NCBI GenBank assembly: GCA_949987565.1
Contig: OX465103.1
Location: forward strand, 18,423,280-18,487,279
DNA: 64,000 nt
Direction: 5' to 3'
Origin: Luidia sarsii
Lineage: Eukaryota; Echinodermata; Asteroidea; Paxillosida; Luidiidae
The number at the start of each line of letters is the position of its first letter. The stretch's first letter is position 1. This document shows positions 1 to 11,700 of this stretch, piece after piece. A program made the translations under genes and the position numbers. The notes under the pieces were generated by a model. It did not search any database. It was not told where the DNA came from and was given only the letters and a program-made list of their open reading frames with translations.

Positions 1-217
1 AGGCCAAGTTGTAGGTCTATTACGAAATATACTTGTCTGTATGCACACACAGCATGGTCAAATCCAAGTCATGTGTGCTCATCCCCGTGTTGCTTGCGAC
101 GTATTCTGGCAAAACTCGCATCGCTGTAAATCCATCAACTTGCACAGTCCTTCGATGATTTTCCAATAATTATGTAGGCCCAGTGAAAAGTTGTTGAAAT
201 GAATATTTCCCTCCAAA
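1..217. other. intergenic, nothing recognised
   Basis: AT-rich sequence. I see no coding homology, repeat or RNA signature here. Confidence 0.5.
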
Positions 218-556
218 TGCAAAAGAATGAATAATTCACTCATTCAAGGAGTGAAAATGGCCCCTAAAAGCCAAAACCGCTTAAAAATAGTGAAAAACGC
301 TGTAAAAGATGTGAAGACCGCTCAGAGTGGAGTGAAATCCGCTCATGTATGAAGCATTACGGAGGACAACTGGAAAAGGAGTTGTCCTCCATAATAAAAT
401 ATTATGGCTCCTCTATAGAGTGGTATTTGACTCCATTCATAGCTGTCTCCACATCTTTTACAGTGGTTTTCACTCTCTTTGAGCGGTTTTGTCTTTTCTT
501 TAGGAAATTTCACTCTTTATGCGAGTGGATTATTCACTCTTTTTCATTTAGAGAGT
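218..556. repeat. imperfect fold-back (palindromic) element
   Basis: The left half reads in order: gaataattcactc, a run of short gtgaa/cgctc words, then ggaggacaact. The right half reads the same words in reverse complement: agttgtcctcc, cactctttgagcgg, gagtggattattcactc. The centre is a short perfect hairpin, ggaggacaact / agttgtcctcc, around 361-389. This looks like an old palindromic MITE or fold-back element. No target duplication is obvious. The short peptide encoded at 349-615 comes from the repeat. Confidence 0.6.
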
Positions 557-674
557 TCATGTATGATGATGATAATAAGAAGAAAACTGAGAGGACTGGC
601 ATAGTGATGGGATGAAAAGAGGACGCATAATCCGGTTGATGTATGATAATCGATAGTTGCATGATTATACTATA

Positions 675-1053
675 AGGCCCTATACAAAACATTGGTAAGA
701 TCGAAAAACAGAAATGTTCACATATTTACACTAAACTCATACAGTTTGAAGATGTTTATAGTAGAAACCACGCACTGAAATATTTCTGCCTAAAATGTTG
801 TATTTTTGGAGAAAAAAAAGTAAAAGAAATTGTTCACGTCTCACCGAGATCCAAACGTGTTTTTTCTTCGGAAAAATTCGTTGAATATTGCATTTTCGCG
901 AAACAAATGAAGCGGTTTTCACTATTTTCTCGAGCCTCGGTTGGCGGATCGGGCTAAAATGTTCACAGGTGTGCCATTCCATGCATAATATGTTGGATCA
1001 GACAATGTATATGAATGCTATTATTTGATCTCAACCAATGTTGTGTTATCCCT
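675..1053 (+). mobile_element. TTAA-type MITE, family B copy 1
   Basis: Left terminus AGGCCCTATACAAAACATTG. The right end, read in reverse, is AGGGATAACACAACATTGG. TTAA follows the right end (1054-1057); the left flank is degenerate (TATA). The interior matches family-B copies at 40530-40863 (opposite orientation) and 49436-49813 (same orientation). No transposase is present. TTAA target duplication is known for piggyBac and Kolobok superfamilies; which one applies here is not resolved. Confidence 0.8.
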
Positions 1054-1057
1054 TTAA

Positions 1058-2094
1058 GACACTCGCTTTACAGTCAAAAATATACAATTAGAATTAATAT
1101 CGTATGAATGTATTTATTTCACATCGAGAACCCGATAGTCCTTTACACCAAATCTAATTCACTGTGTACAATTTGCCTCTGTGTCTTTGAACAGCACATA
1201 CAAATTCAAATATAACCGTTGTGGACCCAAATACCCCATACCCGAATGTACTAGCGCCATGCTGTGTACCATTCTCCCCAGTTATTCATTTTGAAATTCA
1301 AATCATTGCATTTATTGATACCGCGTGGCACTCGCTACGGGTTACGCCGTTCAATGTATTCCTCATCTAATTATCATAATGACATTTCCACAAAGCACTT
1401 CATGTCTGCTGCTTATTCTAATCATTCTCAGCCAATGTTCAGTCATAGACATGGGCCTACATTGTACAAACAATAGGCCTACACTTTTTGTGTGGCTATA
1501 GATTGAGTCTGGCTTGACTGGGTGCAAGGATATAGGAAGAACGAATAAAGACAGAGAGGAACAAAAATACCAGAACAAAAACCCCAGACTATAATTGGGC
1601 AGTCTGTGATATTCGCAAGTGAAGGATGTCAGAGTCTCAGAAGACATGACCAGCATGGTTATTGTAATGTTCAATTCGGAAGATTTCCCACGCGAGTAAC
1701 GCGAGCGCTGTATGCTCATGAAGCTTTCACTGTCTGCATTATTTTGTTGAAGTTAATGCCCATGTGCATTCCTGTCAGCCGAATTCGAACTAAATGTAGA
1801 TGTTAATTTCCAACCACACGTATTGAGCATCACATGCACAAACTAATGCATCGTCATTTTAGTAGCCGGAGCTAACGTGGTCATTATGCATATCTAGTTA
1901 GTCCGGCTGTCGGAGTCATGTTTAACCCGAACCTTGTATCGAAGGATACAGGTGTGTAGCAGAACATTGCCAACATTTACTCGCATTTTGCTTGCTAACT
2001 ATTGGTTGTGTTGTTTACAATTTGACATTTATAAAATAGCGATAGAAAATAACCCTTTCAACTAAACAAAATTTAAATTCCAAACCTTTCATGA
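1058..2094. other. intergenic, nothing recognised
   Basis: About 1 kb without coding homology. Overlapping short ORFs of 60-118 codons lie on both strands between 1264 and 1806, but their composition is that of non-coding AT-rich DNA and they resemble no family I know. Confidence 0.45.
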
Positions 2095-2099
2095 CGTTG

Positions 2100-2200
2100 G
2101 TTAAAAAAGACAATTTGACTGGACTGCGACTTGAACCCGATATATACCTGTGGCTTCACGCACCAGGTTTCTAACCACCTGAGCTATCCATCCCTATAAT
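2100..2200 (-). repeat. tRNA-derived SINE head
   Basis: On the - strand a box A-like stretch (tagctcaggtggttag, 2186-2171) is followed by a box B-like ggttcaagtc (2137-2128), spaced as in a tRNA. The flank gactgga..cttgaaccc recurs at 5070, 13055 and 62985. The copies diverge and do not fold as functional tRNAs, so this is a SINE family driven by an internal Pol III promoter, not a tRNA gene. Confidence 0.65.
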
Positions 2201-2344
2201 TATAAGGAGACAGTCTCCTGGTTTTGTTGTCTTCAGAGGTAGTGACGCCAGTCACAAACATTTACAAATTAACATCCAGTGATCACATATCCAGGGATCA
2301 CATAGCCATTTTCATTCAGTTTCAAACAGCGGTTTAAGCCTGAA

Positions 2345-3640
2345 TGCGCAGCTAAACGAGCCGTCCAGCGAACCCAGATCTTTTCGACCTCTGCCCGCTC
2401 GGCGCGACTTCAGCAGGGCGGCAGTGCGATGCCACGGATGCAACGACCCGTACGGACACGGCTAGACAGCACGAAGTCTGGGTCCAAGTTATCGCCACCC
2501 TTCAGCTTGGAGGCGTCCAGGTCAGTCGGATGTCTGGCGTCCTTGGAGTAGCCACCGTGGCGCGCATCTATGACTGGGTCGAAGAGGTCGGCGAAGCGAT
2601 CGTAGCTTTCCTCGTCCCCGGCCACCATACCCACGGTCATGATGAAGAGATGACCAGGATTATCAATCCCGGTCTGGATGCAATCGTTCAGAGCACACCT
2701 GACTTTGTCTTCAGCATGCAAAGCTTATCGTAGATTGCAGGCGTCAGGCACTTTGCCATCCAGTTGTTGTGCTTCGTGAGATCTGGGTAGTCGCTGCTCA
2801 TCAACTTAACCGGTGCGAGAGGTTTACATGCGGTTGGGAGCAGGTCGTCTATTCCTTGGCCTTTCTCGAGAGCTTTCTCCATTTTGATCAGTAACTCCAC
2901 ACCGTCAACGACACACTGGACTTGCTGGACCTCAGACGTCCCGAGGCGATCAAGGTTGGAGATGTCAAACGTGCCGTCTGTGGAGGCAGTGTCCACGCCG
3001 CCTGCACCCCTCTTCTGTAGACGCATCGCCTTAAGGATCATGTCGAAGTGCGGGTCTCGGCTGACCAGGGGTAGTTTGAAGTGAACACCTCCCCGAAGGC
3101 CAGTGCCCAGATTAGAAGGGCAGGTCAAGACGAAGCCAAGGTGTTCATTCCACATACATGTACTCCTTACCCGCTGCCTTGATGAGGGACACCACCTTCT
3201 GCAACCCTTCGCAGAATCGAGCAAATACTTTCTTCATGTTGCCACCCTTGATGATGCAGTCCAGCAACGTAAATCCGTTGGGAGTCTTCTTGTCCTTGAG
3301 GTTCTTCCAGATAGCAGGAGTCATGCAGTGCGCCATGTGGTTGTTGTGTTTGCTGAAATCCGGGTAGTCCTGAAGCTCCGCTTCTGTTGAACTGCCCGGC
3401 ATGAGATCATCGATGCCGGATGCTCTTACCTGCCTCCAGTGCCTTCTCCATTTTGACCATCAGCTCCACTCCGTCTACCACCATCTGCACCTGCTGCACC
3501 TCGGAGGTGCCCAGCCGGTCCAGGTTGGAGATGTCGAAGGTGCCGTCGGTGGAGGCCGTGTCCACGCCGCCCGTCCCCCGCTTCTGCAGGCTAAGCTCGG
3601 CCAGGAGCTTATCGAATTTGCCGTGTTTGCTCTTCACGTG
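2345..3640 (-). pseudogene. multi-domain (flagellar-type) creatine kinase pseudogene
   Basis: Reading 3640 to 2345 shows three successive phosphagen kinase domains. (a) 3640-3419: domain C-terminus with [29 protein letters not shown] and the MEKALE helix. (b) 3414-2790: the next domain, starting [12 protein letters not shown] and running to LLDCI, then jumping to [27 protein letters not shown] and a second [10 protein letters not shown] block. (c) 2790-2345: a third domain start with [36 protein letters not shown] and [10 protein letters not shown]. Three fused creatine kinase domains are the known architecture of flagellar creatine kinase (phosphocreatine shuttle in sperm tails). Lesions: +7 bp at about 3418-3412; loss of some 200 codons at about 3250-3256; a 4-bp ATGT duplication at 3159-3152 that opens TGA 3147-3145; a 1-bp deletion near 2694; TGA 2412-2410 replacing the Cys of the LPPHC-type motif; a further frameshift near 2376. 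The segment is GC-richer than its flanks, as expected for former coding DNA. An AG at 3642-3641 just before the homology begins may be an old splice acceptor. Function is lost in this copy. Confidence 0.9.
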
Positions 3641-3664
3641 CTGACCAGCATAAAGCAAACACAT

Positions 3665-5065
3665 GAGTCAATGGATGCTGCTAGGAGCCCCCTCCCCAAT
3701 CGTCAGCAGATTGAATACAAGTTGATGTCCGTCATTCACTCTGGTAAAATGTTGTTTCCAAATCCCAAAGACTCTGGGGTCAATGATTGGTCACAATTTC
3801 TATCTGCGTGAATGAGAATTGTTATTTGAATTTAATGATTTTTAGTTAGACTTTTGAGCGTTATACTAAAACGAATGGCAGTCATTTAGCTAGCAGCACA
3901 GGGCAGGGTCTGTTCAGATTTCAGACATGTAGGGACACGATTTACTCAAGAGAGTTTATGTGATTTCTAGGTTTTTGGTACCACAGAGGCCATCGTAATT
4001 TATTAGCTGGGCATTTTTATTTTCAATTAAATGTTCCTTCAAATATAGGTATGTTTTCTGCTTGTTTTCCGTTTATATAAACACAATGAATGCCCCCAGA
4101 CATGTTTGCTTACCACTTGATCTGCAGCTGAATAATTTCAAGATATAGGCGCCCACCAAAATACATGAACTGCAACATTTTCGTCGATAGTGAACCGATA
4201 TACAAACCTCGAACAACTAACTCGCCTGGAGCTAGCTTGTCAACAGGAATCAATCATTGTTCAAAGTTTAAATATAACATTTAATCATATCATATAAATT
4301 ATGATTTCCAATGTGTACGCAAAAAAATCATTAAAAACAAGAATGAATAAAAATCAATTAGTAGAAATCAGATATATACAAGAATGAAATCGATAACATT
4401 ATAACATTCGATAACAAATTCTAAACGAAATTGCAATTTTTTATTGTAAGTAGAACATTCAAAAGGAAAATTTAAAAAAAATACCTATGAGAAAGAGAAA
4501 TGACAAACATGTTACAAGTTAATAGTCATGTGACCTATGCAAATGAAAAATGTATGAGGGATAAGTATGTCAGGTTATTATATCAATCAGGATTAGGGGA
4601 TATACTGGGACAATTGCTCTGCATATCCAAATAACTGATACGTAATTATATAAACGGACAATGTATACATTAGATATTCTTCGAACTGTATATTATTAGT
4701 GTTTTGCCATGGAATGAATTTTTATACACAATTGCATATGTGGGGAATTGAAGTCTTTTGTTTTTCAATTAAGAGTAATGGCATACTTAGACGATGCATG
4801 CCTTGCACTGTGTCCATCGGGTAAGTAGTTACATAATTAGGCTATTGCACATTTGTAATGGATGGTTAAATTTGGGTAAAACGGTAAATGTGATCCCATT
4901 AAATGTTGCCTTAATGACATTCACGTCTAAATATCTTTTATAAGGAACCAATCTATTTCACCTTATTGCGATATATCTTCTGATTTAAATCGTGCTTCCC
5001 AATGTTGATGGTCTCCACCAGATACAACCCCCGGCCCTCGGCTCAAGCCACCCCTGTCAGCACGC
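3665..5065. other. AT-rich intergenic, nothing recognised
   Basis: Low-GC DNA upstream (with respect to the - strand) of the creatine kinase remnant. I looked for earlier creatine kinase domain exons and found none. Confidence 0.5.
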
Positions 5066-5069
5066 ATGC

Positions 5070-5265
5070 AAAGAAACCTTTGACTAGACCTGGACTTGAC
5101 CCCGAGACCTCTGGTTGTGCGTACCAGCGCTCTTGCCATTATTATGGGCCATCCAGCTCTTAGATAGCAGCCTTCACAAAAAATAATAATACAATTATAA
5201 TCAACTTGTCTTTGCCAGCGTGGGGGCGTTAGCCCAAAGAATTCAACCATTAACTTCCGTATAAC
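5070..5265 (-). repeat. tRNA-derived SINE copy
   Basis: The stretch tttgactagacctggacttgac (5079-5100) followed by gtaccagcgctcttgcc and then cttgtctttgccagcg..ggggcg matches the copy at 13055-13190 in the same order. The box B-like ggggtcaagtcc reads on the - strand (5102-5091). The box A region is degraded. Confidence 0.6.
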
Positions 5266-6118
5266 TCAAGCTATTGCACTCAAGCTTCTTAAACAGTATC
5301 ACCCTCCTTATGCAAAATCATCAACATTATCATAAACGAGCTACCATAATAATTACAGGCCTAGGTGCAATCGTATTCATAATATCCATAATACAGGCGA
5401 CAAGAACCAAGAAGTCTTGTTCATGATCTGAATTATTCAGGTTTCTAATCGAGCTTTCTATTTCAAACAAACAAAGGAAATCAGTACACTGTATATAATA
5501 CCGATGTGGCGGACAGGGTTCCGAAAGTTTAAAGCCAGCATAGAATAATACTGGCAGTGGATTTGCTGAAGTGTGCTACAGAAACAAATGGGACGCCAAC
5601 ACAAACACTACGGTACGTTTACCGTACAAGTCATCGAGAAAAATACAACGAAATAGTATGCGCATAATGTGACCCGTATATCCTAAGCACTTCAGAGGAA
5701 CCGAAACCGAAACAGTCCAAGTAGTTACTGTATGAGTAGTTTATAGGTTTCGTGTTCATTATAGCCGAACCTATGTATTGTGGCTGGACGTTTTATATTT
5801 GATTTCTCAATTCTGGACATATACGTGCCTGGAGAAAAGATGTTTTCAAACCGATTTCCAACCGTATCTTTAAACCATGGTAGAAAGAGTGCTTGAGATG
5901 TACCGACTGAGGATAAAGTTAATTACACGTTCAAAAAATGCATTTCACAAAATGTGCGCTTACCAGCCTTCATGGCAAGCTTCAAGTTATATTATTATGT
6001 CGTCAATGGCCAGTATGGGCTCCCTTCCAACCTTTGCCGAATACGTCTTGATAACATTAGTTCTGTATGCTACCTCCACGCTGAAATAAGTGTAACCTTG
6101 CATGGCTAGGTTCAAGAT
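5266..6118. other. intergenic, nothing recognised
   Basis: No homology, repeat or RNA signature recognised. Confidence 0.45.
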
Positions 6119-6122
6119 TTAA

Positions 6123-6499
6123 AGGCCCAATGCAACATTGGTAAAGGTCAAAATATTGCCACAGTTTGTGTGTTAAACCATTAAACATCCAAATAAAGCA
6201 ATCCTGCGAAGGTTTTAGCTCAAATGGTGATCTGAGAAAGTAGAAAAAGGTAAAAAAAAAACAGTCACCGTCGGTTTTTGCACCATTCTGTAAAAGTGTA
6301 AGAAATAGTTTATGACTTGGGAGTAAGAAACTATTTGTCGATATTTGAGTGAATATTTCTAGGGAAGTACAGCATCCTATATATAGACCGTAATATTTCA
6401 ACATGAGGATTCTATCATGACCATCTACAAACTGTGTAAATTGGAAGGAAATCTGTTGACATCGATGTTTTCCGATCTTCCCAATGTTGTATTGGGCCT
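6123..6499 (+). mobile_element. TTAA-type MITE, family A copy 1
   Basis: Left end AGGCCCAATGCAACATTGG, right end its inverse CCAATGTTGTATTGGGCCT. TTAA precedes it (6119-6122) and TTAG follows. The same element occurs inverted at 8428-8793 and in this orientation at 49079-49431. It has no coding capacity. Its termini resemble family B, so both were probably mobilised by the same or related transposases. Confidence 0.85.
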
Positions 6500-6539
6500 T
6501 TAGCAGTCCATTTTGTCATACTGGTATAGGTTTAACGTG

Positions 6540-6600
6540 TTGTTTGCGTCGAGGAGAATGTAATTCAGTGAGGTTTGCCCTCCTTTGTTTCTCCTCATGC
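6540..6600. repeat. short dispersed repeat fragment (gtcgaggagaatg motif)
   Basis: gtcgaggagaatgtaattca followed by gtgaggttt recurs at 32491-32520. A related ggaggagaatg..aagggtttgcc word sits beside the SINE at 58.6 kb. Likely a SINE tail fragment. Confidence 0.45.
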
Positions 6601-6650
6601 AAACATCATGTTATTATCTATTATTATCATGTTATTATCTATAATGCCGC

Positions 6651-7629
6651 TATATCGTGGGAACCCCAGTTTTCGACGGTATGCGTTTTCGACGCGTAGC
6701 CTTCTAACTCACATCAAACGATGAAAAAAACTCCGTATAACGATCTCAGACTTCGTATCTTAAAGTTTGTTTCTTGCTCTTGTCCGTCACCGAAAATGTG
6801 GAAAGTTAAGGCTCTTCCGGTAGGCCAAACTCTTGTGATTCAAACAATTGCTGTTTTGGGGTCTATTTTCCGAGGTACAAAATTGGCAGTTGCATCGAAG
6901 CTCCAGTTTTCTTTATTGTTGGTCCTAAAAGAAATCTGAGTGTACCATAACAAACGCCAACATACGTAGAAAACAAAAATATCACGCAACATGAGGCAGT
7001 CTGTTCTGGATAAAAACTATGGAGGCTCCTAAAGAACGTCTCGCTTATATAATTTTGTTATTTTTTATTATTATTTAAAGACATAAAGTAACATGGCCTA
7101 ATAGGCTTTTATAAAAAATAAATGAAAAAAATAAAAGGGCAGCCAGAGAAAGTACCAAGAAGGAGGAAATGTGTCTCTTGAATGACATTGGGAAAGGTCA
7201 TAACGTCACAGAAGAAGACATCAACCAGACCAATAAGTTTTAAGCAATTATAAATGTTTTGAGTGTTAGAAGCAGTGTCGGAAAAAAAAACCCGAAAGAT
7301 GAACCCCAAAAACATACAGAGATGAATTTTACAGTGCCACACAGCATTTTGAGTTATTTCAAAAATTTATTTGCGTTTGGCTGCACTGTTTGGCTGCGTT
7401 TGGACACCTTACTAAACACCACCGTCGAAAATAGGTCACGATGCTTACATCAACAAAACCGGGTAATCTTACGGAATTGACAGGCTTAATCGAACTTCTC
7501 CATGATTATTCTAACAGTCAGTGGTGTGGAAAAAGTCACTGAGATCTCTTTTAGTGCGATACTTTGGTTCACATTGGTTAGCTTGAAGAAAAGGCCTCAT
7601 ATCGTCGAAGACCGGTAACTGGAGGATAT
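6651..7629 (+). repeat. 1-kb dispersed repeat, copy 1
   Basis: Nearly collinear with 34122-35149, from tatatcgtgggaacc to ggtaactggaggata. Internal sub-terminal inverted words TTTTCGACGGT (6672-6682) and ACCGTCGAAAA (about 7420) suggest a transposon-derived unit. Both copies keep a short ORF beginning [14 protein letters not shown] (6721-6939 here) but diverge afterwards, so coding is doubtful. Both copies end in simple repeat: TA-rich here, TACATG at 35150. Confidence 0.8.
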
Positions 7630-7690
7630 ATATATATACATATATACATGTATATATATATAATTATATATACAATGTACAGTATACTGT
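7623..7690. repeat. TA-rich microsatellite
   Basis: Alternating TA tract with embedded tacatg words, directly abutting the right end of the 1-kb dispersed repeat. Confidence 0.8.
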
Positions 7691-8427
7691 ACATTATTCG
7701 AATCCGCCACACGACCCCGACCATGCAGTTCGGTGGCCAATTTTGTGCCCCGTGCTTTTGATGCTTTGGATAACAAATTGATGTAGTTATGTACCTTTGT
7801 TTGGACCAAGAAGAGAGATTTGGGAGGACATTATGAATGTTTGTTTGTATTCATCACCGTCTTTATTAACCAAATTTGATTATAGATTCTCCTGTCAGAA
7901 ACCACCTCATAATGATGGCAATATTAATAGTTCACGGGTGCACATAATGTTCTGCATTATCATTTGGCCAAATGTATACGTCTGAAATCATCAACATGGT
8001 CCCCTGGCAAAAACAGTCGCAAATAAATATAAACATATATAAAACTCGAGCATACAAACTCGCCCCAAACGTTATAAACTCATCCGAAGTGTACGGACTC
8101 ATACTCAGGGATATATACCTATATACGTGTGAAACAATTTGCCTACAAAGGCAATAACATGCTGCCCAACAGACCACAAAGCCGCGCAAACGGCCACAAA
8201 TCTCACTTTAGAGATTCATGCAGCCAAATGGGAACTTGATCGTTCCTAATGTAAACTTGCCCATCAACAGGGATTCATTATTATCCACCCTGCAGATTGA
8301 AATGATTCGCCAATGAATATTCAAAAAATTCATTCATGAGGAACAAACTCGCCCCAAATGGATACAAACTCGCCCCAAGTAGTTACAAAATACCTGTAAC
8401 GATACATAGGACCTATTCGTTGCTCAA
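7691..8427. other. intergenic, nothing recognised
   Basis: The phrase aactcgccccaa is repeated near 8055, 8345 and 8370, which suggests a decayed local repeat. Nothing else recognised. Confidence 0.4.
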
Positions 8428-8793
8428 AGGCCCAATACAACATTGGGAAGATCGGAAAACATCGATGTCAACAGATTTCCCTCTAATTTACAGTTTGTAG
8501 GTGGTCATGATAGAATCCTCATGTTGAAATATTACGGTCTGGGATGCCGCACTTCCCTAGAAATCTTCACTCAAACATCGACAAATAATTTATTACTCGC
8601 AAGTCATAAACTATTTCTTACACTACAGAATGGTGCAAAAAACGTGAATGTTTTCCTTTTTTTTACCTTTTTCTACTTTCTCAGATCACCATTTGAGCGA
8701 AAACCTTAGCAGGATTGCTTTTTTTGAATGTTTAATGGTTTAACACACAAAGTGTGGCAATATTTTGACCTTCACCAATGTTGTATTTGGCCT
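8428..8793 (-). mobile_element. TTAA-type MITE, family A copy 2 (inverted)
   Basis: Reverse complement of the element at 6123-6499. Starts AGGCCCAATACAACATTGG and ends ccaatgttgtatttggcct. The left flank TCAA is a one-base variant of TTAA; the right flank is eroded. The two family-A copies lie 1.9 kb apart in inverted orientation. Confidence 0.8.
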
Positions 8794-11700
8794 GGGAACC
8801 AAACTCTCCAGCATACGGACCTCATCCAATGTCGAAGGCAGTCCTTGTAATGTAGAAAACTTATCATTCGGGATACAGCTTCATACAAGTCTGATATTTC
8901 TCCCGGCTATTTAACATTGCATCGGTGACCCGACCGTGACTCTGCTTGAATGACAACAGTCATTGTGGGCAGCTTTCGTCTGCCTAAAATCATTGGCAAA
9001 GGCTTCTTATAACACTCTATAGTCTTTGGAAGTCCTATAATTTTAGCAAGTGGTTTGGATGACACGACTGCCTTCCACTCCGCCAATAGAGGGCGCTATG
9101 TTCTACCGTCATAGAGTTTTTTTATAGAGCTCTATGTCTACCGTATAACGAAAATAATTCTTCACGTTAAAATTTCGTGTTGGGGAGTTTCCAAGATTTT
9201 TGTGACAAAATGTAAATTTCACCTTTAATCTTAATATCTCCCGTCTCTCATGTTTTAACCCATACCCATGACACTAATTGGGTTTGATACTCCCAGAAAG
9301 AATACACCGATACATTTACCGCCTGTTTTCCAGATCCGCAACATCGGATTTTCAATTTAATTTTTATATAGACCTAATGTTGTGGATGGGAGGATGACCT
9401 TGGGTCATGTCAATGACATTTTAAAGTACACAAGCTATATACATGAAACGTTCTATGAGAGCACACGCGCATTGGAATTTTTATTGGAAGTAACCATTTG
9501 CAGTGAGGTAGGCTGTCGATATAATTATAAACAAAAAGGATGCGTGTGTGTTGTTTTACATTATTACATTAAAAACGGGGATTTACCCGAGTCTGACGCT
9601 CGAAAGTCTCTAGGAATTTTATCTTCCACAGTATGAATGATCCCCTCCTGAAAAAAATATATTATTTATTTCGCTGTCGTCCAGTGTATCCAAATGATTT
9701 GCTGTGTCGAGAAACAATCTCTCCGACGCATGCAGTGCTCTCGATGTGCACGTTGGGCGGCGGTAGCATATCAACGCCGTATTACCACGTGAAGCAACGA
9801 CGTACGCCATCGTGACGTTAGGTACACCACATTCATTTACAGTGTAAGCCCCCGACTTGCGCCCTGTCCAGATATTGCGTAACTTTCGTGAAATTCGTGT
9901 TAAAGTTATTGTGCAACTTAGGCTACGCAATAAGATATCGCGTAAGTGGAGTTAAGACAAATGTTTCGTGAAATCGGCTGCAGGCCATGCATCTTACACC
10001 CTTCTCGGAACATTGCTCTTAAAGTCTTTATGACGGAGCGCATGATGAGCTGAAAGGTATTGAACATATTATTATATTCGATAAATAAATTCATTATAGT
10101 AAACCCCAAGCGAATCCACCCTAAATCCCATTCTACCCATACCAGTACGCCATCACCGTGTTCAGTCAAACTAATAATCGCCCCACAATAGGCCTATTGA
10201 AAGGGAAGTTACTCAGCAAAGAATGTCACCGAAATAGTTGCATCTTATTTTGGATTTCTGGCGAAGAAGCTCACTAATTTGGGGTGATTTGAATAGGATG
10301 ATAGTTGTAAAAATGAAGCAGTTAGTCTTGCTATCCCAAGTAAGACAGTCTTTATCATTATCATTAGTAAAGAGAGTCCTGGCCAAGATCCTCACCGATC
10401 GTCACCGTCACGCGTATGGAGCTCAAGAGCGATTACTATAGGGCGTGAAGTGTGTGAGAATGACTGGCAGTCAATACGATTACACCACGGTGACTTTGTA
10501 TAGAACAGCATTGACTAGCAAGCTGATGAACACGGCTGGTATTTGGCGCGGTGACTATTAGGATCCTGGCAAGCACCACGAGACACCCCCTTTAATTACG
10601 AGGGGTGAACATCGGTCATTGATCACCAGTGATTTATTGCAAGAGTTTATTGTAAATCCAGCAGACATAGGCCTATGTTTAGAGACTCGGTTCAAAATGA
10701 GTTCAAATTGACACATTTGGGAGGGCCGCAATACCGTAACTATTTGAGGAATTGGAAACATTGTACCTAAGTTCAAAAGGGCTCCGAAAAAACGCCGTAA
10801 ATCGGTCTGGGAAAACGCGTCATACAACATAGCGGGGACATTTTTTGTTCAGGTGACAGTATCATAGCAGACGCAAACACAGACAAAAACACCCCAACAC
10901 ATCAACAAACTAAACAACAACTTGTGGAATCTGACAAACTAGCAACAATTTTCAACACCGGCACAAAACTCTCAAATCTGACTTTCCCATAGGGCTATAA
11001 ACGATGTTCTTGAACATGAATTCACGGTTTACTTTGTAGCCCATTACATTGATTCAAGATTGGTCTGTCGATGACAGAGTTGGTTATCTTAAGCCCTTTT
11101 CGTAATGAAGGCTTGGGCTCGGGCATAGGCTTCGGTTTCATTTCTCTTACCCGTTATAATATCACAGGCATTTAAAAACAAGCATTTGGCCCCAGTTTCT
11201 TGGTGAATACCCTGTACCTATATATCAAGCCAACAAAACTTCAAAATCCGGCAACAAACCACAACCTGGATTTTCAGGTTTTGTCAGAAGGAGAGGCTGT
11301 GGAAGTGAAGGATGCTATCCAAAATCCTCGCAGAAATTCGGCTTGGAGTACTCTGATACAGTAGGTTACCCGGTATAATGATTTTTTTTTTCTTCTGGGA
11401 TAATTAGCAGAAAATCGAATAGGCTGAAAACAACGAAATTTAAAAGACAATGAGAGGATCTACAATTCTACAATTTGGAGTATAGTTGCAAGACCTGAGA
11501 AACTTTTGGCCCGAAAGTGAGAGTTTCTGTTCCGCTTTCTATGGGAGCTTGAATTAGTATAGCGCCCTCATACACCTTATTTTAAAGAGACGGACGAGTT
11601 GGTTGAAGCTCTTTATCCCAAAACACCTCGCTGCATGACGCGTTCTCAAAAATGGTACTCTCACCCTATACTATAGGTTAAGTGTTATTATTACATCGTT

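Noticed and set aside
2410..3664. Four separate - strand ORFs that could be annotated as small creatine kinase genes
   Set aside because: They are successive frames of one decayed multi-domain sequence, broken by indels, an internal deletion and a stop codon.
5877..6089. 70-codon ORF upstream of the first family-A MITE
   Set aside because: No homology, no splice signals and ordinary non-coding composition.
6721..6939. Short ORF beginning [14 protein letters not shown] conserved in both 1-kb repeats
   Set aside because: The reading frame diverges after about 40 codons between the copies, so conservation follows from DNA duplication, not coding selection.
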